A stretch of 64,000 nt of DNA from Fimbriimonadales bacterium (GCA_025998675.1 AP024673.1:1205221-1269220); one strand, 5' to 3'; shown: positions 33,104 to 42,578, numbered from the stretch's first letter. The notes: a model not told the origin generated them from the sequence alone. Translations and numbers: made by a program.

Positions 33104-33652
33104 CTATAGAGTACCCTCGCGCTCCAGCAGCCGCAGAGTCATCAGCAGTCCCGCGATGGTCTTCGAGTCCTTAATCTCGCCCTGCAGGATCATCGTCTCT
33201 ATCGCATGGAGGGGCGTCGGAACCAGCTCCACGAGTTCATCCTCGTCGAGTCCCTGCGCGGCGGGCGCTAACTCTTCCGCGAGGTAGACATGCAGCACCT
33301 CCTGCGAGTAGCCGGGCGCAAGGTACTGGCTGAACAGGCGGCGCATCTGGCGGGCGGTGTAGCCGGTCTCTTCCTGCAGTTCGCGCTGGGCGCAGGCGTC
33401 GGGCGACTCGTCAGGCTCCAGCGTGCCTGCGGGGATTTCCAGCAGCGTCTCGCCGACCGCCTGACGGTACTGGCGGATGAGCAGCACGGTCTCGCGATTG
33501 AGCAGGGGCACAATCGCGACCGCGCCGCGATGTTCCACAATCTCGCGGCGCGCCGTCGCGCCGTTGGGCAGGCGCACCGTGTCGATGCGCAGGGTCACCA
33601 CACGCCCCCGATAGAGGGTATGGCTCTCCAGAATCTCTTCCTTCAGGTTCAT
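33104..33652 (-). CDS. nudF: Nudix hydrolase, ADP-ribose pyrophosphatase type
   Basis: A 182-residue Nudix protein. The Nudix box GTLEPDESPDACAQRELQEETGY (about residues 76-98) has the required Gly, REL and EET residues. The N-terminal LYRGRVVTLRIDTVRLPNG and an acidic tip DEDELVELV match ADP-ribose pyrophosphatases. Its gene lies between the exosortase cluster and ribE with only a few nt on either side. Confidence 0.9.
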   Translation of the reverse strand: MNLKEEILESHTLYRGRVVTLRIDTVRLPNGATARREIVEHRGAVAIVPLLNRETVLLIRQYRQAVGETLLEIPAGTLEPDESPDACAQRELQEETGYTARQMRRLFSQYLAPGYSQEVLHVYLAEELAPAAQGLDEDELVELVPTPLHAIETMILQGEIKDSKTIAGLLMTLRLLEREGTL

Positions 33653-33655
33653 GGT

Positions 33656-34537
33656 TTACTCCTGGGCGGCTTTGAGGGCGCGCGTCTTGAGGCGCAGCCA
33701 CTGCCATGCGTCTTCGAGGGTCGGCGGGCGCACATACACGGCGCGGATGTTGCCGTAGCCGTGCTGCAGCAACTGCAGGGCAAGCGCGTCGGGGGCGTGC
33801 AGGCGCAGACGGTAGCCGTCGTGCAACGGCTCGATGCGCACCTCGACATCCTGCAGACCATTCAGAATCGGCTCAGGGTCGCACGCCTCAATCTCTATTT
33901 CGGTCGCCTCCTGCTCGGCGAGCAGGCGTTCGGGGGCGTCGTCAGCGAGCAGGCGTCCGCTGTCGAGCATCAGCACGCGGTCGGCGCGTTCGGCGATGGC
34001 GGGGTCGCGTGTGCTGAACAGTACCGCCGCGCCGAATCGGCAGCGGTCATCCAGCTCGTGCCACAGGCGGCGGCGGCGCTCAAAGTCCGCGCCTTCGAAG
34101 GGATCGTCCAGCAGGTAGAGGGGCGCGTGCTGCGCCAGCGCACCGCCGACGCGCAACATGTGTCGCTGCCCGTCCGAGAGTTCACTCAGAGGCGCGTCCA
34201 TCCGTTCGCCCAGCCCCAGCACCTCCAGCATATAGACCGCGCGTGTGAACGAGGGCGCATAGCGTTTCAGGAAGCTGGCAGGTGTGGTCGTGCGCAGGGC
34301 GCGCCCCTCAGGCAGGTCGGGCATCAGGGCGAGGTCAGCAACCTCCAGCCGCCCCCCTTCCAGAGCGACCTCGCCTGCAATCAGCGCCAGCAGCAGGCTC
34401 TTGCCTGCCCCTGAGGGTCCAAACAGCGCGAGCAGCTCGCCCCGCTCCAGTGTGAAGCGCATCGGCGCGAGGCGCACCCCGCCGTGCATCGCCGATTCGA
34501 TGTCCACCGCCCGTAGCACGACGCGCTCCGTCGCCAT
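33656..34537 (-). CDS. ABC transporter ATP-binding protein in the exosortase cluster
   Basis: A 293-residue single-domain ATPase. It has Walker A GPSGAGKSLLLALIAG (about residues 40-55), signature LSDGQRHMLRVGGAL and Walker B LYLLDDPFEGAD, with a C-terminal extension of about 80 residues. The Asp pair DD followed by PFEG in place of DEPT is a variant; the catalytic Glu position is occupied by Asp. No permease gene is adjacent. It lies 2 nt after the EpsI-like gene, so a role in surface export is inferred. Confidence 0.85.
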   Translation of the reverse strand: MATERVVLRAVDIESAMHGGVRLAPMRFTLERGELLALFGPSGAGKSLLLALIAGEVALEGGRLEVADLALMPDLPEGRALRTTTPASFLKRYAPSFTRAVYMLEVLGLGERMDAPLSELSDGQRHMLRVGGALAQHAPLYLLDDPFEGADFERRRRLWHELDDRCRFGAAVLFSTRDPAIAERADRVLMLDSGRLLADDAPERLLAEQEATEIEIEACDPEPILNGLQDVEVRIEPLHDGYRLRLHAPDALALQLLQHGYGNIRAVYVRPPTLEDAWQWLRLKTRALKAAQE

Positions 34538-34539
34538 CG

Positions 34540-35367
34540 CTACCGCACCACTTCGGGGTTTGTCTGGCGCATTGCCGCCAGCGCCTGTTCCGCAAACTGC
34601 TTGATGGACTCGCGGTCGCGCTCGGCGTCGCCCGATGCGCCCTTGAGGAAGCGCACAAAATAAGCGCGCTGTTGATTCATCCCTGTCAGGCGCGCCAGCA
34701 ACAGAAAGATACGCGCGGAGGAGGTATCCTCGCGATAGCCCATCGGCGTCGAGTAGAAGTAGATGCCCACCGCCTCGCGTCGCTGCCCATCCAGCGATAC
34801 CAGCCGCACAAACCGCGCATGGATAGGTTCACGCTCAGGCACATTCAGCGCGATGCTCTCGTTCTCGGCGAACTCCCAGTTCTGCACGCGGAAGCAGACC
34901 TGCGGGTTATGGAACGCGCCCGTGTGCGACCCCGCGATAATCGAGAGGTCCGCCTGCTCACCCGACGGGTTCACATAGATTCGCGCCACATACTCGTCGG
35001 GCTTGAGTTCGTTGAACGCGGCTTCGCCCATCGGATACTCTTCCAACAGCGACCATTCGCCCAGCGCGGCGGGGATCCGATCCAGCGTTTTGCCTTCCTG
35101 CAGCGGCTTGGGGCGCGGCATGAACTGAATTGCCAGCGCCAGCCCAAGGGTAAGCGCCATCAGCACTGCCAGCGGCGCGCCGAATCGCTTCCAATCCATC
35201 GGCGGCGCAGGACGCGGCTGGATAACCTCTGCTGCTTCTGCGGAGGCGTGCGCTTCTGCCGACGCGCCATTCGTGAGCGGCTCATGCGTCGCGCCATCCT
35301 CCAGCACAGGCGTCTCCTGCGCCTGCATCGTCTCTGTCGTCTCCGAGTGAGGCTTTATTTGTTCCAT
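34540..35367 (-). CDS. EpsI-type exosortase-associated protein
   Basis: A 275-residue membrane-anchored protein. It has a charged, Ala/Glu-rich N-terminus (about 55 residues) and one membrane helix (LAVLMALTLGLALAIQF). A periplasmic EpsI domain follows, with IPAALGEWSLLEEYPMG, SIIAGSHTGAFHNPQVCF and YFYSTPMGYREDTSS. EpsI domains occur fused to, or next to, exosortases; here the gene overlaps the exosortase end by 13 nt. The exact role of the family is not settled, but it accompanies polysaccharide export. Confidence 0.85.
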   Translation of the reverse strand: MEQIKPHSETTETMQAQETPVLEDGATHEPLTNGASAEAHASAEAAEVIQPRPAPPMDWKRFGAPLAVLMALTLGLALAIQFMPRPKPLQEGKTLDRIPAALGEWSLLEEYPMGEAAFNELKPDEYVARIYVNPSGEQADLSIIAGSHTGAFHNPQVCFRVQNWEFAENESIALNVPEREPIHARFVRLVSLDGQRREAVGIYFYSTPMGYREDTSSARIFLLLARLTGMNQQRAYFVRFLKGASGDAERDRESIKQFAEQALAAMRQTNPEVVR

Positions 35368-36263
35368 CCTAACCACCTCGCCAGCAGGAAGAGGGATACA
35401 AAGGGAATCAGAATCTCCAGCGCGCCCGTTGTCGGGATATTGACCGTGCCCAGCAGGGGCAGCGTCGTCTCGTACCCCTCGTGCGCCACCTTCGCGGCAT
35501 AGTCCCCCCATTCGTGCCCTGCCACGCCAATCAGCGCGATGCGCAACCCGTTCGAAATGACCGCAATCGGCAGCAGCGCCGCGGGCAGAATCAGCTTCTT
35601 CCACAACGGCATGTTGACAATCGTGAAGAAGAAGAGGATGAAAGTCAACAGCGCAATCGTGACCTTGAAGCCGCTACACTCCACACCGACATGCAGCTCG
35701 TAGCCCGAGGGCATCATGAAGGTCACCTGGCTCGTCTGCAGGATTCTGTAGAAGGGGCTGAGCATCGCGATGGCGACCTCTGTGGACCAGACTTTGATGG
35801 GGTTGGTGACCTCGTCGAACACCACCGAGGGCATGGGCATCATCAGGTACAGGAATAGCAGCGGGTAGAGCAGCACACCCGTGATTTTCGTGCCCCAGAG
35901 CAGGAGGCTCCCCGCGATGAGCAGAATCGGGAACGCCATGCTGGAGACCCAACTGGAATAGCCCCAGTGCCCCAGCAGGTGAACGCCCATCCCTATCAGG
36001 AAGAGAGGGACGCCCAGCCATGAGGGACGCGCCTCCAGTTGCAGCAGACGCTCGCGACGCATCCAGATCATCACCAGCGCCAGCGGCGGCACCAGGTACG
36101 CATACGAATAGTAGCCGTTCTCATCGCCCCAGCGTGGCAGCCAGTACCACTCAATCACTTCGCGGTAGGCGTACAGCACCATCCCAAGAAAAGCAATCAC
36201 TGCACCGAGCAGAATCGGCTGCGGACGCGGTAGCTTTTTCAACTCCAGTAGAAACTGATCCAT
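35355..36263 (-). CDS. Exosortase (archaeosortase/exosortase family)
   Basis: Membrane transpeptidase-like enzyme of 302 residues with about eight helices. It is predicted to cleave PEP-CTERM-type tails of exported proteins. The putative active-site residues are visible: C196 in VECSGFK, R241 in NGLRIAL and H261 in AHEGYE. It has an AGGAGG site before the ATG at 36263. Its neighbours (EpsI, GtrA, sugar transferase, Wzc, Wza) are the usual polysaccharide partners. No PEP-CTERM substrate is seen in the window. Confidence 0.9.
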   Translation of the reverse strand: MDQFLLELKKLPRPQPILLGAVIAFLGMVLYAYREVIEWYWLPRWGDENGYYSYAYLVPPLALVMIWMRRERLLQLEARPSWLGVPLFLIGMGVHLLGHWGYSSWVSSMAFPILLIAGSLLLWGTKITGVLLYPLLFLYLMMPMPSVVFDEVTNPIKVWSTEVAIAMLSPFYRILQTSQVTFMMPSGYELHVGVECSGFKVTIALLTFILFFFTIVNMPLWKKLILPAALLPIAVISNGLRIALIGVAGHEWGDYAAKVAHEGYETTLPLLGTVNIPTTGALEILIPFVSLFLLARWLGWNK

Positions 36264-36274
36264 CGTGATACCTC

Positions 36275-36802
36275 CTATCCCTCTATAGATACCCCAGATG
36301 CGCCCCGAAAGGTCCAGTACTTATTCGCGAAGAAGTTCCAGAACAGCACCATCGCGGTCGCGGTCGCCTGACACGCCAGAAACGCCAGACGCGGCGGTTC
36401 GGGCAGAAAGGGGCGCAGCAGCAGCGTGGTGATGGTGGAGTTCAGTAGCATGCCAATCACATTCACCGTGACGAATTTGGCGAACTGGCGGGTGCGCGCC
36501 CGCTTGTCGCGCACACGGAAAGTCCAGCGACGGTTCCAGATGAAGCTGTTGACGGTCGCCGTGCCCGACGAGAGCACTTTGGTGAACCATACGGCGGCGA
36601 CTTCGGGACGCACGGGCGCGCCTGTGAGGTTCACAAACCCTGCGCCCAGCACACGCGGCAACGGCGTGTAGAAGGTCAGAAAGAACGCCAGACTCCAGTC
36701 GATAGCGGTGTTCATCGCGCCAACCGTCGCGAACTTCAGAAACTGGCGCACCCCTGACGGCAGCGTCTGTACCCGTGTGCGTGTCTTCTGTAGCATGCTC
36801 AT
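36275..36802 (-). CDS. GtrA family membrane protein
   Basis: A 175-residue protein with four membrane helices. It has FLKFATVGAMNTAIDWSLAF in helix 1, NSFIWNRRWTFR in the loop and FFANKYWTFRG at the end, which define GtrA. Members help translocate lipid-linked sugars across the membrane. The ATG at 36802 overlaps the stop of the UbiA-type gene by 4 nt. Together with that enzyme it suggests synthesis and flipping of a polyprenyl-phosphate sugar. Confidence 0.88.
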   Translation of the reverse strand: MSMLQKTRTRVQTLPSGVRQFLKFATVGAMNTAIDWSLAFFLTFYTPLPRVLGAGFVNLTGAPVRPEVAAVWFTKVLSSGTATVNSFIWNRRWTFRVRDKRARTRQFAKFVTVNVIGMLLNSTITTLLLRPFLPEPPRLAFLACQATATAMVLFWNFFANKYWTFRGASGVSIEG

Positions 36803-37698
36803 CCCCCCATCACCCACAACACAATCGCGCCCCAGACCAGCACACTCAGCAAAATGTGGCGGTCGGAGAGGATCAGCTTTTCAGGGCTGCCGCCCGCATC
36901 GTACCGATGCACCACGAAAAAGTAGCGCAACAGACCGTAAGTGACCACGGGCAAAGTATACCAGAGATTCGGGTGCGCCTTCGCCGTCTCCGACAGAATC
37001 ACATAAATCGCGTAGGATTGTAGCGCCAGCCCCAGACAGATGGTCAAGAGATGTTCCAGCATGCTTGCGGAGTAGTCGCCGAGCGCGCCTCGATGATTCA
37101 CCGCGTCCGCCCCCAGCGAGACCAGCTCATGCCGCCGCTTGGCGAAGCCCAGAAACAGCGCCAGGAAAAAAGTACAAATTACCAGCCAGGGCGAAATCGC
37201 CGCCGCAATCAGCACCGCGCCCGACACTGCCCGCAGCAGAAAGCCCAGCGCGATAACGCCCACATCCAGCAACGGGACATGCTTCAGGGAGAAAGTGTAG
37301 AGGGTACTTTGCACGGCGTAGATCAACACAATCACACCGAAAGGCGCGCGCAGCCAGAACGCCAGCCCCAATCCTGCCAGCAGCAACGCGCCCGCGCCCA
37401 GCCACGCCACAGGCACAGGCAACCGCCCCGACGCAATCGGACGGTGTTGCTTCTTCGGGTGATGGCGGTCGCGCTCCCGATCCAGAATGTCGTTCACCAG
37501 GTAGATACTGCTGGCGGTCAGACACAGCGCGAAAAAGCCCAGCGCCGTCTGCCACACCAGCACGGCGTTGGTGAACTGCCCCGTAAATAGCAGCGCCGCA
37601 AACACCAGCAGGTTTTTGACCCACTGGTGCGGGCGCATCGCCTGCACAAGGGCAATAACTATGCTCATAGGGCTTACCACGCTGCGCGTCTGGCTCAT
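36799..37698 (-). CDS. UbiA-family prenyltransferase (decaprenyl-phosphate phosphoribosyltransferase-like)
   Basis: A 299-residue polytopic enzyme. RPHQWVKNLLVFAALLFTG, NDILDRERDRHHP and RPIASGRLP match the branch that transfers phosphoribose from PRPP to polyprenyl phosphate (Rv3806c type), not quinone synthesis. The second Asp motif region (LGFAKRRHEL) is also typical. It is coupled at both ends by 4-nt overlaps to GtrA and the epimerase, which suggests a lipid-linked pentose donor for the exopolysaccharide. Confidence 0.85.
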   Translation of the reverse strand: MSQTRSVVSPMSIVIALVQAMRPHQWVKNLLVFAALLFTGQFTNAVLVWQTALGFFALCLTASSIYLVNDILDRERDRHHPKKQHRPIASGRLPVPVAWLGAGALLLAGLGLAFWLRAPFGVIVLIYAVQSTLYTFSLKHVPLLDVGVIALGFLLRAVSGAVLIAAAISPWLVICTFFLALFLGFAKRRHELVSLGADAVNHRGALGDYSASMLEHLLTICLGLALQSYAIYVILSETAKAHPNLWYTLPVVTYGLLRYFFVVHRYDAGGSPEKLILSDRHILLSVLVWGAIVLWVMGG

Positions 37699-38648
37699 GC
37701 GGCGACCAGCTCCTTCTGATAGGCTTCCACCGTGCGTCGGATACCCTCCTGCAGGGTGTAGTGCGGCTGATAGCCGAGCGCGCGCTGAATCAGGCGCACA
37801 TCGGCGTAAGAGCGGCGGATGTCGCCCGCGCGCGGCGGCTGGAACTCAGGCGTCAGCGCATCGCCGACCGCCTGCTCAATCGCACGCAGCAGCTCCAGCA
37901 GCGAGTAGCGCGCGCCGCTGGCGAGATTGAACACCTTCCCCACCGCGTCGGGATGCGTCGCGCCCAGCCAGATGCCCTGCAGCAGGTCGTCGATGTAGAT
38001 AAAGTCGCGCACCTGCTTGCCGTCGCCGAAGATAATGGGCTTTCGGTCGGTCAGCGCGGCGGTAATCCAGCGCGGCACGACCGCCGCGTACTGTGAGCGC
38101 GGGTTCTGGCGCGGTCCGTACACATTAAAGAAACGAAAACTCACCGTCGGGACGCCGAACACGCGCCAGTAATCCCGACACAGCAGCTCGCCGTAGTATT
38201 TGCTCCAGCCGTAGGGCGAGATGGGCGCGGCGTGCATCGTCTCACGCTTGGGCAGGCACGGCGAGTCGCCATATACCGCCGCCGACGAGGCGAAAATGAA
38301 CCGCTGGCAACCGCTCTGGCGCGCCGCCTCCAGCAGCAGCTGCGTGCCGTACACATTCACCTCGAAAGTCTCCACAGGCAACTCCATCGACAGCGGCACG
38401 GAGACCTGCGCCGCGAGGTGAAATACATGCGTGCAGCCGTCCACTGCGTTCTGCACGGTCGTCGGATCGGCGACGCTCCCCTGCACGAACTCGATCTCAG
38501 GGAGAACCTCGCGCAGGTTGTCCAGCGTGCCCGTCGAGAGATTGTCCAGCACGCGCACGCTGCCGTACTGGAGCAGGAATCGCGTCAGGTGCGAGCCGAT
38601 AAAGCCCGCGCCGCCCGTTACCAGAAACCGCGCGTCAGTACGCCCCAT
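37695..38648 (-). CDS. NAD-dependent sugar epimerase/dehydratase (SDR)
   Basis: Extended SDR of 317 residues acting on a nucleotide sugar. It has the NAD motif TGGAGFIGSHL, the catalytic Ser of FASSAAVYG, the YxxxK of SPYGWSKYYGE, and RFFNVYGPRQNP, typical of UDP-glucose/UDP-GlcNAc 4-epimerases (GalE/WbpP-like). It supplies a precursor for the polysaccharide locus. The exact sugar is unknown. Confidence 0.9.
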   Translation of the reverse strand: MGRTDARFLVTGGAGFIGSHLTRFLLQYGSVRVLDNLSTGTLDNLREVLPEIEFVQGSVADPTTVQNAVDGCTHVFHLAAQVSVPLSMELPVETFEVNVYGTQLLLEAARQSGCQRFIFASSAAVYGDSPCLPKRETMHAAPISPYGWSKYYGELLCRDYWRVFGVPTVSFRFFNVYGPRQNPRSQYAAVVPRWITAALTDRKPIIFGDGKQVRDFIYIDDLLQGIWLGATHPDAVGKVFNLASGARYSLLELLRAIEQAVGDALTPEFQPPRAGDIRRSYADVRLIQRALGYQPHYTLQEGIRRTVEAYQKELVAA

Positions 38649-39351
38649 CGCCCTTCAGGATGGCTGGAATCGTGCGGAGCAGGATTTTGAGGTCCAGCCC
38701 CAGCGAGATGTTCTCCACATAGTAGATGTCCAGCCGCATCCACTCGTCGAAGGTCAGGTTGCTGCGCCCGCTGACCTGCCAGAGTCCTGTGCAGCCCTGC
38801 GGCACAGCGAACCGGGTGTAATATTCCACTTTATCGAAGCGATTCACATCATACGGCGCCATCGCGCGCGGTCCCACAAGGCTCAGGTCGCCTTTGAGCA
38901 CATTGAACAGTTGGGGCAACTCGTCGAGACTGTATTTGCGGATGAAGCGCCCGACTCGGGTCATGCGCGGGTCGTGCCGAATTTTGAACGCGCCGCCCTG
39001 CTTCTCGTTCATGTGCATAATCAGCGGCTGCAGCTCCTGCGCGTTGCATCGCATGGAGCGAAACTTGTACATAATGAACGGCTTACCGTAGCGTCCCAGC
39101 CGAATCTGGCGGAACAGGATGGGTCCGGGCGACTCGAGGCGGATGAGCAGGGCGATCAGGAGCATCACAGGCGCAAGTAGGGTGAGCGCGACCGCCGCGC
39201 CCACGATGTCGATTAGCCGTTTCCAGAAGGCGTGCGGCAGGCGCACTTCGGGGATGTATTCCGCGAAGGGCGAGCATTCAGGCGCGTGCGGGCGCACACA
39301 CGGCTTGCCCGCCGCCGGCTCCAGAATCGTACTGCTCGGTCGGCTTGCCAT
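38635..39351 (-). CDS. Undecaprenyl-phosphate sugar phosphotransferase (WcaJ/EpsE type)
   Basis: Initiating glycosyltransferase of 238 residues. It has one N-terminal membrane helix (RLIDIVGAAVALTLLAPVML), then the polyprenol phosphotransferase core SPGPILFRQIRLGRYGKPF, YKFRSM, IRKYSLDELPQLFNVLKG and LVGPRAM. It transfers the first sugar phosphate to the lipid carrier. It overlaps the epimerase gene by 14 nt. It is the only glycosyltransferase of the locus inside the window. Confidence 0.93.
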   Translation of the reverse strand: MASRPSSTILEPAAGKPCVRPHAPECSPFAEYIPEVRLPHAFWKRLIDIVGAAVALTLLAPVMLLIALLIRLESPGPILFRQIRLGRYGKPFIMYKFRSMRCNAQELQPLIMHMNEKQGGAFKIRHDPRMTRVGRFIRKYSLDELPQLFNVLKGDLSLVGPRAMAPYDVNRFDKVEYYTRFAVPQGCTGLWQVSGRSNLTFDEWMRLDIYYVENISLGLDLKILLRTIPAILKGDGAY

Positions 39352-39404
39352 CGGTAGCTCCTTTCAGAGGGGGGCGCGCCGCCGCGCCCCCCGAATCAGC
39401 ATCC

Positions 39405-41645
39405 TCAGTCGCGTGGTGTGGTCTGCTCAGGCTCTGAGTCGTCCACGCGCGTGCTGGCGGCTGGCAGCGCGGCGCGCGACGCGGCACCGTTGCGACTCTC
39501 CAGCGCGCGGGTGTAGCCCTTCTGGAAGTGGCGGTACACCACGCTATCATCGAGGCGCACCTTGTTCAGCACCACGCCCACAAGGTTCGCCTTATGCTGC
39601 TGCAGACGCGAGAGCATCTCGCGGGTGGCGTCGGTCATGCCGTTGCCCGCCGCATGCACAATCAGCACATTGCCCGCCGCCAGCCCAATCACGGTGCTGT
39701 CTGCGAAGGTCGCCGCAGAGGGCGTGTCGATGATGATAAAGTCGGCGACCTTTTTGAGCGTCTCCAGCAGGCTCTGCATCTGGGGCGAGCGGAGCAGGCG
39801 CACGGGATTGTCCACAGGCGACCCTGCGCCGATGAACACCAGCCCCTCAATCGGCGTCTGCTGCACCGCCTGCTCCAGCGAAGCGTTCTCCAGCAGGATG
39901 TCGCTCAGTCCCGGATGGTTCACATCGGCGCGCACGAGACGATGCAACTGCGGGTTGCGCAGGTCGCCGTCAATTAGCACCACGCGCGCGCCGTCCCGCG
40001 CCAGAGTCAGCGCGAGGTTGTACGCCACCGTCGTGCGCCCCACATCCGGGTCTGCGCCTGTAATCGCGACCGCAGGTCCATTCAGGCGTCCATTTGCCTC
40101 TTGCAAACTGGTCGAGAGCAGCTGATAGGACGCGCTGAGCGGCGACTGCTCCGCGCGATCGCGCGAGAGCAACGCACGCGCCATCCGCGGTAGGGCAGCC
40201 ACCACAGGAATGCCGAACAGCGACTCCGCCTGGCTGGGCGTGTAGACGCCCTGATCGACCTGCCCCAGCAGCAGCACCAGCCCTGTGGAGAGAATCAGGC
40301 TCAGCGCGAACGCAAGCGCGACGCGCAGCGGAAGGTTCTTGTCCACGGGGCGCGCGCCCGGACCGTCGATAATCTTCACAAAGCCTGCCGTCTGTAGTTC
40401 GCTCTCGCGGGTGAGCGCCTCGTCCAGCTTCTGCTTGAGCAGGCGCACCTTGCCCTCCGCGAGTTGAACCTGGAGCGTGAGCTGGTCGGCAGTGCGCTGA
40501 CGCTCGGGCAAGCCGTCCAGACGCGCGCGCATCTGCGCCAGCTGCCCGCGCAGTTCGTTCACGCGCCGCTCGGCGACCTGAGTCTCCACCATCGCCTGCA
40601 GGTAGTCGCGCTTGAGCGCCTCGTAGAGATTATTCAAGCCCGTGGTCTCGGCGTCGAGGATCATCGCCTGCTGTTCCGTAATCTGTTTTTCCAGCTCCTC
40701 GATGCGCCCCTTGATGCGTTGTACCTCCGGGTGGTTGTCGCCGCGCCCCTGTCCGAACTGCGCCTGCAGGTCGTTCTGGGCGCGCGCCAGCTCGGACTGG
40801 AGCTGCTGCAGGATGGGGTTGTTGCGCACCACTTTGCTCAGCTGCTTATACTCGCCGCCCCCAGGGCGTCGCTCCTCCTGACGCAGTTGCTGCGTCAGGC
40901 GCGCCAGACGCGCCGCCGCCGATTGACGCGCCACCTCCGCATCGTAGAGCTGCACCTCCGCGCGCGAGATGGACTGCAGCAGAATGTTCGTCTGGTTTTG
41001 CGACTGAATCACATCTTTGTTCTGGTTGAGGTACTCGCTGAGCTGGCGCGTAGCGCGTTCGTATTCGCGCTGTGCTTGCTGGTATTCCTGCTCCACGAAC
41101 TCGCGCGAGGGACGCGCGGTCTGGCTGTTGAGCGAGCTGTATTGCTCCTGAAACTTGCGCAGCAGCACATCCATCGCATACTGCGCCTGTTCGGGCGCGA
41201 CCTCGATATCGCCCTGTGTCCTGATGACAATGCTCAGATACTCGGTGTTCGGAATGGGCTTAATTTCTGTGCGGCGCACCAGATCGACTACGCCTGCGAA
41301 GTCCTGCTCGTTTTCGGGTACGCGCTGCTTAATCTCGTCCGCAGGCGCCCACCGCCCACTGTCTTTGATTTCACGCCAGGTACTCAACAGCACGCCGTAG
41401 CTCCCGACCACATTCGCAATATTCTGCAGGCGCGTAATCAGGTCCACCTGCAGCGAGTAGGGGTCGGGATAAATCACCGTGCGGTTCGCCTGCAGCGAGC
41501 GATACTCCGCAATCACCGCATAGCCTTCCCATTCGCGCGGCTGTGAGTAGAAATAGGCAAACACGGCGCCCGTCACGATGCCCGTGATGAGACCAATAAT
41601 CCACCAGCGCCGCTTCAATAATTTAACTGCTTGCCACAAGTTCAT
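39405..41645 (-). CDS. Wzz/Wzc-like polysaccharide co-polymerase with BY-kinase-like domain
   Basis: A 746-residue protein: a Wzz domain with two membrane helices (about residues 12-32 and 440-465), a long periplasmic coiled coil, and a cytoplasmic MinD/Wzc-like domain. Walker A' (VVLIDGDLRNPQLHR) and Walker B (FIIIDTPSA) are intact. In Walker A (GADPDVGRTT, about residue 525-535) the invariant Lys is Arg, and the C-terminus has no Tyr cluster. Kinase activity is therefore doubtful. The protein probably controls chain length or export with the Wza-like protein encoded 18 nt upstream. Confidence 0.9.
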   Translation of the reverse strand: MNLWQAVKLLKRRWWIIGLITGIVTGAVFAYFYSQPREWEGYAVIAEYRSLQANRTVIYPDPYSLQVDLITRLQNIANVVGSYGVLLSTWREIKDSGRWAPADEIKQRVPENEQDFAGVVDLVRRTEIKPIPNTEYLSIVIRTQGDIEVAPEQAQYAMDVLLRKFQEQYSSLNSQTARPSREFVEQEYQQAQREYERATRQLSEYLNQNKDVIQSQNQTNILLQSISRAEVQLYDAEVARQSAAARLARLTQQLRQEERRPGGGEYKQLSKVVRNNPILQQLQSELARAQNDLQAQFGQGRGDNHPEVQRIKGRIEELEKQITEQQAMILDAETTGLNNLYEALKRDYLQAMVETQVAERRVNELRGQLAQMRARLDGLPERQRTADQLTLQVQLAEGKVRLLKQKLDEALTRESELQTAGFVKIIDGPGARPVDKNLPLRVALAFALSLILSTGLVLLLGQVDQGVYTPSQAESLFGIPVVAALPRMARALLSRDRAEQSPLSASYQLLSTSLQEANGRLNGPAVAITGADPDVGRTTVAYNLALTLARDGARVVLIDGDLRNPQLHRLVRADVNHPGLSDILLENASLEQAVQQTPIEGLVFIGAGSPVDNPVRLLRSPQMQSLLETLKKVADFIIIDTPSAATFADSTVIGLAAGNVLIVHAAGNGMTDATREMLSRLQQHKANLVGVVLNKVRLDDSVVYRHFQKGYTRALESRNGAASRAALPAASTRVDDSEPEQTTPRD

Positions 41646-41663
41646 CGCTATAAACCTCCCTCG

Positions 41664-42578
41664 TCACGGTCGCCAGAGCGAGCGACCATAGTCCAGCTGA
41701 CGGAAAATCCAGAATACGGACAGCACACGATAAATCTGATCAAAGTTCGGCGTGTTGGTCTCGGAAACATAGACCACATCGCCGGGCATGAGTTCGATAT
41801 TCTGCTTCATGTCGCCCTTATTGAGCAATCGCACGAGATCCACGCGAATGCGCTCCTCGCCGCCGTCAGGCTTCTGGCGCACCACGAAGGTCTGGCTCAG
41901 GCGCGCGCGCTCCGTCTCCCATGCGGCTTGCGAGAGCGCATCCAGCACGGTCAAGCCCGGACGCCAGATGTACAGCCCCGGACGCTTCACCTGACCGCCG
42001 ACAAAGAAGCGATTCTGAGTCTCTTCGGGCACATAAATCGTGTCGCCGTCCTGAATGGCGATGTTCTGGCTCAGGTCGCCCTCATAGAGCAGGCGGTAAA
42101 GGTTGAGGTTGATTTTCGCGCCATCCGCGCGCTGCATCCAAGCGTCTTCCAGGCGGGCGCGTTCGGGATTGACCCCACCGCCCAGCGAGAGCGCGTCCAG
42201 CACCCGATCGCCCTCTTTAAACTCGAAAGTGCCCGGGCGTTGTACGAATCCCAGCACCGACACGCGCGGGCGATGGAACTGGAAAATCGTCACGGACACG
42301 CGCGGCTCGCGCAGGATTTGCAGCTCGCGGAATCGACGAGCAATCAACTGCTCCAGCTCGCTCGTGGTGAGACCCGCGGCGTGAATCTCGCCGATGGTCG
42401 GCACCGAGATTTTGCCGTCCCGCGAAATCAGTACCTGCGGCACAGAAAACTCAGGCTCCCCAACCACCGCAATCCGAATCACATCTTCCGGTTGAAGGCG
42501 ATACGCGCCCTCGACGCGCTGCGCCGCCAGCGACGCCAGCAACGCCAGAGATAAGCACAGCATTAGCCATCGCATCAT
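41664..42578 (-). CDS. Wza-like polysaccharide export protein (SLBB domains)
   Basis: Exported outer-membrane protein of 304 residues. A signal peptide ([16 protein letters not shown]) is followed by the polysaccharide export domain ([20 protein letters not shown]) and two SLBB repeats ([30 protein letters not shown]). No lipobox Cys is visible, unlike E. coli Wza. It is the first gene of the leftward exopolysaccharide operon. The 204-nt gap to the divergent pyrophosphatase holds a TATAAT on the minus strand near 42702. Confidence 0.9.
   Translation of the reverse strand: MMRWLMLCLSLALLASLAAQRVEGAYRLQPEDVIRIAVVGEPEFSVPQVLISRDGKISVPTIGEIHAAGLTTSELEQLIARRFRELQILREPRVSVTIFQFHRPRVSVLGFVQRPGTFEFKEGDRVLDALSLGGGVNPERARLEDAWMQRADGAKINLNLYRLLYEGDLSQNIAIQDGDTIYVPEETQNRFFVGGQVKRPGLYIWRPGLTVLDALSQAAWETERARLSQTFVVRQKPDGGEERIRVDLVRLLNKGDMKQNIELMPGDVVYVSETNTPNFDQIYRVLSVFWIFRQLDYGRSLWRP

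Noticed and set aside
33099-33115. GGGTACTCT box as a leaderless promoter for ribE
   Set aside because: It lies inside the last codons and stop of the Nudix gene, so the match may be chance; ribE is more simply explained as the last gene of the operon.
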